From Thermoplasmata archaeon (lineage in GTDB: Archaea; Thermoplasmatota; Thermoplasmata; Thermoplasmatales; GCA-001856825), in contig JAJYRY010000038.1 of NCBI GenBank assembly GCA_021793855.1, forward strand, positions 1-8,970: 8,970 nucleotides of DNA. Direction: 5' to 3'. The position numbers and the translations under genes are program-made. Every line of letters begins with the position of its first letter. Position 1 is the stretch's first letter. The notes beneath the pieces were generated by a model that was given only the letters and a program-made list of their open reading frames with translations, was not told where the DNA came from and ran no database searches. Below, piece by piece: positions 1 to 5,553 of the stretch.

Positions 1-845
1 ATCTCCCCAAATTTCTTTAGGGCCTCCTTGTTGTTCTCATGCAACCAGTACCCTTTGTAGTTGCCTCCATCCGATTTCTTACTTGAAAACCACTTTTCGT
101 ATTCAAGTCTAGAATCCTTCTTGTCTCCGCTTAGATATCTTCCTGCAAGAACGCCTTGTGCAAGAGGGCTGTATATCATGGAAGCGAGTGAATTGTCCTC
201 TGCAATCTTTATGTTGCTCTCCTCAAGTTCCCTTTCCAACAGGTTGTATTTGTCCTGGATGAATGTCGGCGGCTCAAGAGCAGAGAAATATTTCAGATTT
301 AGGAATCTGACTATGTCTAGTGCAGAATGGTTTGATATCCCGTAATGCAGTATCAACCCCTCCTCTTCTAGCAGGTTCATCGTCCTAGCAGTCTGTTCTA
401 TGCTAGTGTCTTCGTCAGGCCCGTGGATAATATAGAAGTCTATATACTTCATCTTCAGTCTTTCAAGGCTCATCTGTATAGACTTCTTTATGTGTTTCCT
501 GTTTGCCCCAGAATCGTTCAATAGAGGGCCAGTCCGGCCCATAACTTTAGTAGAGACTACATAACTTTCCCTGTCGTACCCTTTCAGTGCCTCCCCTAGG
601 ATTACTTCTGAAGTTCCAACTCTCTCATAGTTTGGAGGATTAGCCTCCCTTTCGTAAACACCTCGGTAGACATCTGCGGTATCAAAGAAGTTTATTCCTA
701 AGTCGTATGCTCTCTGAATCAGCTTTATGGATGCCTGTTTGTTCACCAGTCTTCTCCCATTAACCATATGATTTGGGAGGTACCAAGTTCCAAAAATCAA
801 TTCAGAGACCTTGATTCCTGTCTTCCCAAAGCTCTTGTATTTCAT
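1..845 (-). CDS. Aldo/keto reductase (C-terminus outside window)
   Basis: NAD(P)H-dependent oxidoreductase of the aldo/keto reductase superfamily, a cytosolic TIM-barrel enzyme that reduces aldehydes, ketones or sugars. 281 codons are visible; full-length members have roughly 300-340, so only the end is missing. The N-terminus MKYKSFGKTGIKVSELIFGT is the usual family opening and fixes the ATG at 845. The catalytic tetrad is present: Asp55 and Tyr60 (FFDTADVY), Lys100 (STKV) and His141 (IIHGPD). Later family blocks include HYGISNHS and IYSPLAQGVLAGRYL. Frame is open from 845 to the window edge. A/T-rich stretches at 865-888 (minus strand) could hold the TATA box of a leaderless or short-leader transcript. 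It stands alone here, back-to-back with the tRNA gene. The substrate cannot be told from sequence; the family includes Kv-beta/YghZ-like and sugar reductases. Family assignment is secure, specificity is not. Confidence 0.93.
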   Translation of the reverse strand, partial: MKYKSFGKTGIKVSELIFGTWYLPNHMVNGRRLVNKQASIKLIQRAYDLGINFFDTADVYRGVYEREANPPNYERVGTSEVILGEALKGYDRESYVVSTKVMGRTGPLLNDSGANRKHIKKSIQMSLERLKMKYIDFYIIHGPDEDTSIEQTARTMNLLEEEGLILHYGISNHSALDIVRFLNLKYFSALEPPTFIQDKYNLLERELEESNIKIAEDNSLASMIYSPLAQGVLAGRYLSGDKKDSRLEYEKWFSSKKSDGGNYKGYWLHENNKEALKKFGE

Positions 846-955
846 GATTGAGTTAGGTTGAGGTTATTCATATTCTTTAAGGTTTAAAGGAAACTAACAA
901 ATGCTAGCGAGATTGAGTTGGTATGGTTGATAGCAGAGTTGATCCTGCAAATAGG

Positions 956-968
956 TTAATATTATATT
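956..968 (+). promoter_or_regulatory. TATA element of tRNA-Leu
   Basis: The A/T-only run TTAATATTATATT lies 18-30 bases before the mature tRNA 5' end, where an archaeal TATA box should sit for a transcript starting at or a few bases before 986. Purines (AGG, 953-955) just upstream could serve as BRE. Inferred from spacing and composition only. Confidence 0.5.
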
Positions 969-985
969 GATAATAACGAAACACA

Positions 986-1070
986 GCGGGGGTTGTCGAG
1001 CTTGGTCAAAGGCACTAGATTCAGGGTCTAGTCTCGTAGGAGTTCGAGGGTTCAAATCCCTCCCCCCGCA
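986..1070 (+). tRNA. tRNA-Leu (anticodon CAG)
   Basis: A complete class II cloverleaf of 85 bases. The acceptor stem pairs GCGGGGG (986-992) with CCCCCGC (1063-1069), followed by discriminator A1070, the base used by leucine tRNAs. The anticodon stem CTAGA (1015-1019) pairs with TCTAG (1027-1031), leaving the loop TTCAGGG and anticodon CAG at 1022-1024, which reads CUG codons. The long variable arm (1032-1045) contains a CTC/GAG stem with loop GTAG, as expected for leucine. The T arm GAGGG-TTCAAAT-CCCTC spans 1046-1062. No intron interrupts the anticodon loop. CCA is not encoded (TCG follows), so it must be added after transcription, as is usual in archaea. No copy of its 3' half occurs elsewhere in the window, so there is no sign of an integrated element using it as an att site. 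Confidence 0.97.
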
Positions 1071-1074
1071 TCGT

Positions 1075-1087
1075 TTAATAGATTTTT
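1075..1087 (+). terminator. Possible T-rich terminator after tRNA-Leu
   Basis: TTTAATAGATTTTT begins within a few bases of the tRNA 3' end and ends in five T residues. Archaeal RNA polymerase stops at such T tracts without needing a hairpin. Weak by itself; position is the main argument. Confidence 0.35.
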
Positions 1088-1170
1088 GCAGTACTATTTC
1101 TAGTGGGTTTCCCTTGTATTTGCGATAGAATATCACCTGATAAACGCCATTTAACGCAACCAACCTAAGT

Positions 1171-1178
1171 CAATATAT
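1171..1178 (+). promoter_or_regulatory. Possible TATA element before the 1200 start codon
   Basis: CAATATAT is centred about 25 bases before the ATG at 1200, the spacing expected for a leaderless archaeal message, and the same geometry seen before the amidohydrolase and permease genes here. A/T-rich context makes chance matches common. Confidence 0.3.
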
Positions 1179-1199
1179 GTGGTCGGATATTTGGAATAT

Positions 1200-1310
1200 A
1201 TGTCTGCCAAAATAAAAAAGAAAGACCGCATCAATAGGCATTTGCGGTCGTCAATAGATGCCCCTGTCATTATATCCCCAAACGGGGATTATAGTTTTCA
1301 ACCTTCTTAG
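1200..1310 (+). CDS. Short open frame, 36 aa, unknown
   Basis: I do not recognise this. The frame starts MSAKIKKKDRINRHLRSS, is basic at its N-terminus, and ends with TAG at 1308. A TATA-like element 25 bases upstream would give a leaderless transcript beginning at the ATG. Two points argue against a free-standing gene: the segment carries two perfect hairpins (1224-1249 and 1274-1289), and the neighbouring frame from 1295 is open without a stop to 1522, so a single-base loss near 1300 would join this to the next short frame. It may be a real small protein, the start of a broken gene, or non-coding structured RNA. Confidence 0.28.
   Translation: MSAKIKKKDRINRHLRSSIDAPVIISPNGDYSFQPS
1224..1289 (+). 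repeat. Two adjacent perfect hairpins
   Basis: GACCGCA (1224-1230) pairs with TGCGGTC (1243-1249) around a 12-base loop, and ATCCCC (1274-1279) pairs with GGGGAT (1284-1289) around loop AAAC. Both stems are G/C-rich in an A/T-rich gap. They lie inside the short open frame that starts at 1200, so they could be RNA structure or coincidence of coding sequence. Confidence 0.5.
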
Positions 1311-1348
1311 TTTGTGATATTCAGACGGATCAAGAAAGAAGCGAGAAA

Positions 1349-1525
1349 ATGACAAACAGTTTAATGAACGAGGACTTCTGTCAAGTTGAGGATGTATACG
1401 GTACATTCTTTAAAAGTATGTATTTGGCTATTTTTGATCTCAGGTCAATATATATCCACTATGAATTTTCAGAAGATATACATATGTTTTACATCGAACG
1501 TTACACATGCCAGACCTCATTCTAG
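1349..1525 (+). CDS. Short open frame, 58 aa, possible gene fragment
   Basis: The frame begins MTNSLMNEDF and runs to TAG at 1523; it is open upstream as far as 1295, partly overlapping the end of the 1200-1310 frame in a different phase. The middle alternates hydrophobic and aromatic residues (YLAIFDLRSIYIHYEF), a pattern suggesting beta strands. It faintly recalls the C-terminal strands of linear-amide C-N hydrolases (penicillin V acylase/choloylglycine hydrolase group), but no catalytic residue is available to test this. It is best viewed as a candidate remnant, possibly the downstream half of one gene broken near 1300. No convincing ribosome binding site is seen. Confidence 0.22.
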   Translation: MTNSLMNEDFCQVEDVYGTFFKSMYLAIFDLRSIYIHYEFSEDIHMFYIERYTCQTSF

Positions 1526-1577
1526 TGAAAGGTAGCAGGTAGTGAGACTATCTGAGTATCTGGTTTTAGGGAATCAG

Positions 1578-2078
1578 ATGAATGATGATCAGCAACATAT
1601 CATTGATTCTCTTCTTCATACCGGAATGAGGTACTATGAGCTCCTGAGGTATCACGACTAATCTGGCTGGTTGGATGATGGATCAATCCACCTGCCATAA
1701 GAGGCAGTATTGAAGGGTCAGGCAATAAGGGACTCTGATGAAAGAAAATGATGTGTCAGGTTGTCATTAAGGGGAAAGCGGTACCTACACTCCTTCACAG
1801 GGTATCCATTCCTTGAAGGGAAGTTTGATCAGATGTTGAAGAGGAAGGGTTTGAAGGTGATTTAGACCTCACTGAGATTCGATCCTACTTAGATTACAGC
1901 GAGAAGCATAGAGAAGACTTATACATCCTGGCCGAAAGTTTACTACCCCTAATGTCAGATCTCACCTCCCCTACCGATGGGGCACTCTAGAAGGACAGAA
2001 CTTAGGCATTATCTGAGCATTCCTTTCTTGGAAATTGACAATCAGGATATGAAGGAATGGGTAAGAGGTTGGATTTAG
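1578..2078 (+). pseudogene. Decayed protein gene, possibly winged-helix
   Basis: A trail of protein-like sequence in shifting frames. From ATG 1578 the frame reads MNDDQQHIIDSLLHTGMRYY and continues with stops at 1659 (TAA), 1698 (TAA) and 1749 (TGA), then gives an open stretch including RLSLRGKRYLHSFTGYPFLE up to TAG at 1863. The sense then moves by one frame (open from about 1832 to TAG 1988), with helical, acidic sequence such as LTEIRSYLDYSEKHREDLYI and ILAESLLPLMSDL. It returns to the first frame (RTELRHYLSIPFLEIDNQ) until TAG at 2076. Several long stretches between lesions in a consistent direction suggest a formerly coding gene of about 165 codons. The YYELLRY...SGWLDDGSIHL...LSLRGKRYL spacing resembles a winged helix-turn-helix, as in archaeal regulators, but this is inference. 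Function and family are unknown. Confidence 0.45.
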
Positions 2079-2107
2079 GCAAAGTCCCTCTAGTGATTGT
2101 TATCATT

Positions 2108-3223
2108 TTATAGAGATGATTCTATCTCCTTGATTCCCGTAGAAAGATTGTTTTCATTTATGTTTAATGGTGGAGAAATCCTGATTGCATCATTCATGGG
2201 GGTAGCAAATATGCCCTTGTTCAATATTAAGCGCGAGAATTCTGATGCCTGAGCATTACTGTCGAATCCTATTCCCCGTATCAAACCCATTCCCCTCATT
2301 CGTTTCCTGAACTTATCTCCTGGGATGTTGTCGAACAGCTCACCCTTGAGTTCAACTCCCTTTAGAAACTCTTTAGAGGAGACAACCGATATAATGTAGT
2401 CGGCAACGTTAAGAGCTAGAATATTTCCTGCAGATGACCCAAAGGCACCATTTCTGAATATCCCCGATATTGAACTCCTTTTTTTCACATCATCATCAAT
2501 GATAGTCAGACCAAGCGGAAGTCCGCCTCCGATTGCCTTTCCCACTACCACTATGTCGGGTTTCACGTTAAACCATTGGTATGAGAAGAACCTGCCTGTC
2601 TTTCCGAAACCGGTGTAACACTCATCCACGCAGATTATCAGCTCTGGAAAATTCCTCCTTATGTCACTCAGGAAACTATCATAGACTTTCCTTAGACCTC
2701 CCTCAACTTGCAGAGGCTCTAGCATAATGGATTTAGCCCCTCTCATTATCATCGTTTCAATACTGCTTAGCACGGAATCGGAAGAGGGGAATGGTATCTC
2801 AAAATCGTAGCCGTAAATTGACCTATCAGTTACCTTCTTTCTGATAAATTGGCCAGTATTTCCAGGATATCCTCCTTCTACAGTGATTACTGGACCAAGA
2901 TCTGACATTACTGACACTGCGACATCACAAGCCTCAGACCCCGACGAAGTGAAGACATATCCGCCCTGATCAATTCCTGAAATTCTTCCCATCTTCTCGA
3001 TAACCTTTTCTGCTATTCTTGGAAATGAAATAGTCAAAGGATAATGAATGAATCCATCTTCGAGGTATCGTTTAATTACTCTCATTACCTCGGGGTTTCT
3101 ATGTCCCAAAACATTAGTGGATTCCGCGAAATTAAGATATCTCTTGCCGTTTTCATCGTACAGAAATTCATCTTGTGCTCTTGCGACTATCGTGTTAACA
3201 CACCCCCGTCTGAGTATTCCCAT
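2108..3223 (-). CDS. Class III aminotransferase (PLP-dependent)
   Basis: Cytosolic pyridoxal-phosphate enzyme of fold type I, class III (the acetylornithine/4-aminobutyrate/omega-amino acid group), which moves an amino group from an amine or amino acid to a keto acid or aldehyde. Visible blocks: substrate-side FLYDENGKRYLNF (20-32) and VLGHRNPEV (38-46); phosphate loop TSSGSEACDVA (92-102); VDECYTGFGKTGR (199-211) with Asp200 to hold the pyridine nitrogen; the Schiff-base lysine Lys229 in VVVGKAIGGGLPLG; GSSAGN (262-267); and the C-terminal RISPPLNI. At 371 residues it is shorter than most relatives (about 390-450), mainly because the usual N-terminal arm is absent. Positions 118-121 read GYPG where many relatives have YHG. 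The ATG at 3223 is the first start in frame and lacks a clear Shine-Dalgarno. It is divergent from the amidohydrolase gene across 85 bases and may share its TATA element, with a leader of about 35 bases. Substrate unknown. Confidence 0.93.
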   Translation of the reverse strand: MGILRRGCVNTIVARAQDEFLYDENGKRYLNFAESTNVLGHRNPEVMRVIKRYLEDGFIHYPLTISFPRIAEKVIEKMGRISGIDQGGYVFTSSGSEACDVAVSVMSDLGPVITVEGGYPGNTGQFIRKKVTDRSIYGYDFEIPFPSSDSVLSSIETMIMRGAKSIMLEPLQVEGGLRKVYDSFLSDIRRNFPELIICVDECYTGFGKTGRFFSYQWFNVKPDIVVVGKAIGGGLPLGLTIIDDDVKKRSSISGIFRNGAFGSSAGNILALNVADYIISVVSSKEFLKGVELKGELFDNIPGDKFRKRMRGMGLIRGIGFDSNAQASEFSRLILNKGIFATPMNDAIRISPPLNINENNLSTGIKEIESSL

Positions 3224-3275
3224 TCTTCGTATTGAGGTTTCTGGCTACCAATAGCAATTTTCAGAAAGGGATGAT

Positions 3276-3288
3276 AAAAGTATATAAG
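3276..3288. promoter_or_regulatory. Shared palindromic TATA element
   Basis: AAAAGTATATAAG contains the near-symmetrical core AGTATATAAG, which reads CTTATATACT on the other strand. Rightward, its centre (about 3284) is 25 bases from the amidohydrolase ATG, so that message would be leaderless, with AAAAG as a BRE-like flank. Leftward, start would fall near 3258, giving the aminotransferase a leader of about 35 bases. No other good TATA is seen in the 85-base gap. The rightward role is well supported by spacing; the leftward role is inference. Confidence 0.6.
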
Positions 3289-3308
3289 TTTCTTCGCGCT
3301 CTTTTGGC

Positions 3309-4475
3309 ATGCGCTACAGTGGAAGGATATTTGATGGCGTAAGTTTGTGGGAAAATGCAGAAATAGAAATTGATGAAACCTCTGGGTTAATCGAATATAT
3401 TGAAGATGTAAAGAACGTTGAAGAGAAATACAAAGGACTTACATTCCTGCCAGGATTAATTGATACCCATATGCATTTCTTTGGTACTGCTAGTTATTCT
3501 CTCCTAGACTGGGTAACTACGTCCGATGTTCTCCTTACCATCAGGTCCGTCAACGATGCTCGCAGGTTGCTGAATGCAGGATTTACGACTGTCAGGACCA
3601 TGGGAGACAAGGTTTCCCTGGGCATGAGTAAGGCAGAAAAGGCAGGTATTCTTTACTCCCCAAGAATTGTTTCATCGGGGTTTTCACTTGCGGAAACTGG
3701 GGGGAATGATGATCCCAAAATGTTAGACCTGGAAACAGCTGCTAGGGTCTCCTATTCCTATTACTGCGACGGTCCATGGGAATGCAGAAAGGCTGTTAGG
3801 AAAAACTTGAGGAATGGAGCAGAATCCATAAAGGTCTATGCGTCCACTAGTTTTGTCGGCGGAGGGTTGATAAAAGACGAACTCACAACAGAAGAGTTGC
3901 AGGCAATATCTGACGAGGCACATAGAGTACGTCTAAAGGCCGCATCCCACGCTTATGGCGCATCTGCAATTGATAACACAATAGAGGGAGAGTTCGATAG
4001 CGTTGAGCATGGTCTTGGTCTGACCGAAGAAGCTGCTGAGAAAATGCTGAAGAGAAAAATTTTCTATGTACCTACATTGGCAGTTTACAACAGGAAGAGA
4101 GAAGATGTCAATCCTTACCGTGACGAGATTATAAAGAGGCACCTCGAGAAGGAGGTCAAGATTGCGTTCAACTCCGGAGTTAAGATAGCCACCGGAACGG
4201 ATTACGTAGGATCTGACAACGAACCTCATGGCAATAACTACATTGAGGCACTACTGCTTTCTAAGTATGTTGGCCCTCTGGAAGCACTAAAATCTGCCAC
4301 TTCAATCTCAGCCGAATGTCTGGGTAGGCCAGAACTGGGCTTTCTATCAAAAGGCAAAGTTGCAGATATGATAGCCGTGAGAGGAGATCCCACAACCGAC
4401 ATATCGCTTTTGAGACCAGAAAATATTGTGCTGGTTATAAAGAACGGAAAAGTTCAGAAAAAAGAGCTAAACTGA
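3309..4475 (+). CDS. Metal-dependent amidohydrolase, prolidase/imidazolonepropionase-like
   Basis: Hydrolase of the amidohydrolase superfamily with a binuclear-metal TIM barrel, in the group annotated as imidazolonepropionase-like or Xaa-Pro dipeptidase (prolidase-like). The metal ligands are all present: His54 and His56 in FLPGLIDTHMHF; Lys175 in ESIKVYAS, placed for carboxylation and metal bridging; His214 (ASHAYG); His234 (SVEHGL); and Asp298 (ATGTDY). N- and C-terminal strands flank the barrel, ending with the typical KGKVADMIAV (about 352-361) and VIKNGKV (about 377-383). At 388 residues it is near the family's usual 390-430. There is no signal peptide, so it acts in the cytoplasm, probably on a peptide or N-acyl amino acid. 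The ATG at 3309 lies exactly where a leaderless start is expected. It is divergent from an aminotransferase gene, which suggests linked amino acid or peptide breakdown. Exact substrate cannot be assigned. Confidence 0.94.
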   Translation: MRYSGRIFDGVSLWENAEIEIDETSGLIEYIEDVKNVEEKYKGLTFLPGLIDTHMHFFGTASYSLLDWVTTSDVLLTIRSVNDARRLLNAGFTTVRTMGDKVSLGMSKAEKAGILYSPRIVSSGFSLAETGGNDDPKMLDLETAARVSYSYYCDGPWECRKAVRKNLRNGAESIKVYASTSFVGGGLIKDELTTEELQAISDEAHRVRLKAASHAYGASAIDNTIEGEFDSVEHGLGLTEEAAEKMLKRKIFYVPTLAVYNRKREDVNPYRDEIIKRHLEKEVKIAFNSGVKIATGTDYVGSDNEPHGNNYIEALLLSKYVGPLEALKSATSISAECLGRPELGFLSKGKVADMIAVRGDPTTDISLLRPENIVLVIKNGKVQKKELN

Positions 4476-4914
4476 AAACGGATATACCTATAGTCGAAGG
4501 TTCTACAAATCAATGAAGTGAGGCGCAGGAAAGATAGCCTCACTATTTCAATGAGTTAGATGTTGGTCTTTATATTGTGCAGAAGAATATAAAGGAGCAG
4601 GTAGCCCTAATAAACAAGCAAATCTCACGCATATTCAGAATATTCTATTAGCAAGGTACCTACACAAATATGCTAAAAATGTAATGAGTTCATTCCATCA
4701 ATATCTTATCAGCATAGTGTGAGAGGGGGCAGAATTTCCGCGAGGCCATTGAAGCATTGCATAGCTAAAGTAATCTTGTTACGCAATTTCCATTAGCTAA
4801 ACTCACATACCTCTAAGACTACACTTATTTACCTTTAATCAGCCCTTTAATCTTTTTGCAGTTTGTTATAAAGGCCAAAATAAGGCATTTCTCGTAAATT
4901 TAAATTTTAAAGAG
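4476..4914. other. Gap with no recognisable gene
   Basis: Short frames on both strands are broken every few dozen codons and none looks protein-like. The only structure I can point to is the inverted repeat at 4517-4544. Probably decayed or spacer DNA. Confidence 0.5.
4517..4544 (+). repeat. Perfect 8-bp inverted repeat
   Basis: AGTGAGGC (4517-4524) and GCCTCACT (4537-4544) flank a 12-base loop. It begins 42 bases after the amidohydrolase stop codon, so it could form a hairpin at the 3' end of that message. No T tract follows, so it is not a typical archaeal terminator. Confidence 0.5.
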
Positions 4915-5131
4915 TAATATAAAAGACAGAAAGTTTGGGATGTAAAAGCCTCATCCTCCTGTAGTATCCTAATCCCAATTAAGAAAAATATTCAATGATG
5001 ACTAGGTTGCTCGGTATAAATGGCTCTCGTTTGAAATTGGGAACAAAAATAGAGGGTAAGGGAGAATGAAATCTGGTCAAGGATATATGACGGCCTTAAA
5101 CAAAGCGCGGGCAACTCCTCTACTTTTTTTT
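4915..5131 (+). ncRNA. Weak candidate small RNA ending at a T8 tract
   Basis: A TATA-like AATATAAAAG (about 4916-4925) precedes a stretch that ends in eight T residues (5124-5131). Between them are an 8-bp pairing, TCCCAATT (4973-4980) with AATTGGGA (5035-5042), and a 6-bp pairing, TAGAGG (5050-5055) with CCTCTA (5117-5122), the latter abutting the T tract. Start would be near 4942. No known RNA family is recognised, the stems are short for their loop sizes, and A/T-rich DNA gives such matches by chance. Confidence 0.15.
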
Positions 5132-5285
5132 AATTGTGCCCCATACTAAAAATGGAAGATTTTACCTGTACTGCATTCACTTTCTTATAAGAAAAGTCTT
5201 GAAATCCGTAAGGTCTTATATAGACAGACTCGGCGACAAGAACTGAGGCTTCAATCTTTGAGGGAATCCACCATTTGTTATGCAT
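5130..5285 (-). CDS. Possible small protein, 51 aa, unknown
   Basis: An uninterrupted frame from ATG 5285 to TAA 5130 on the minus strand. It opens MHNKWWIPSKIEASVLVAES and continues with an aromatic, strand-like stretch (VYIRPYGFQDFSYKKVNAVQ). The composition is more protein-like than the surrounding frames, but I recognise no family, no membrane segment and no metal-binding motif. There is no clear Shine-Dalgarno; an A/T-rich TTATTAAG stretch lies about 20 bases upstream. It may be a genuine small gene, a fragment of a larger decayed one, or chance. Confidence 0.28.
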   Translation of the reverse strand: MHNKWWIPSKIEASVLVAESVYIRPYGFQDFSYKKVNAVQVKSSIFSMGHN

Positions 5286-5348
5286 TATACATTGTATCTT
5301 AATAACTGCATGTTAACATGGAAGTGTCGAAAGATGGGGACGTATTTC

Positions 5349-5486
5349 ATGAGTACAACGAAAGTAGGGTCTGATGATCTGATTAAACTTTTACCACATT
5401 TTGGCTAAGAAGGAGAAAAATATCTAGTACAGTCTAAATGGCATTACCGGTTCACAGCAGTAGTGAAGATACAACTCTCATCTTGA
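5349..5486 (+). pseudogene. Short frame interrupted by one stop, unknown
   Basis: From ATG 5349 the frame reads MSTTKVGSDDLIKLLPHFG, then TAA at 5406, and continues in the same phase with EGEKYLVQSKWHYRFTAVVK to TGA at 5484. Both halves look like soluble protein, and together would make 45 codons with one nonsense change. No family recognised. It could be a remnant of a small regulator or toxin-antitoxin-size protein, but nothing in the sequence shows that. Confidence 0.25.
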
Positions 5487-5534
5487 ATTATTCCTAGCTT
5501 AACGAATTGCCTGACCAAGGAATAAATAAAGTGG

Positions 5535-5550
5535 AAAAAAAAATTAAAAA
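5535..5550 (-). terminator. T-rich terminator of the permease gene
   Basis: On the minus strand TTTTTAATTTTTTTTT begins three bases after the permease TAG. A long T tract directly after a stop codon is a classical archaeal termination signal. Confidence 0.7.
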
Positions 5551-5553
5551 TAA

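Noticed and set aside
61..345. A 94-codon open frame on the plus strand
   Set aside because: It lies wholly opposite the aldo/keto reductase, whose frame has the full catalytic tetrad.
986..1070. tRNA-Leu as an integration (att) site
   Set aside because: No repeat of the tRNA 3' end was found downstream in the window and no integrase gene is visible.
894..1163. An 89-codon open frame on the minus strand
   Set aside because: It runs antisense through the tRNA-Leu gene; the GGRDLNPRTP-type peptide is the well-known artefact of translating the complement of a tRNA.
3044..3254. Two overlapping plus-strand frames of 63 and 68 codons
   Set aside because: Both are shadows of the aminotransferase N-terminus and lack protein character.
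3723..4229. Minus-strand frames of 66 and 98 codons
   Set aside because: They sit opposite the well-supported amidohydrolase and resemble no protein.
4992..5001. ATGATGA resembling a box C of a C/D guide RNA (also at 1582)
   Set aside because: No box D (CTGA) at suitable spacing with terminal pairing was found, and this heptamer is common in A/T-rich DNA.
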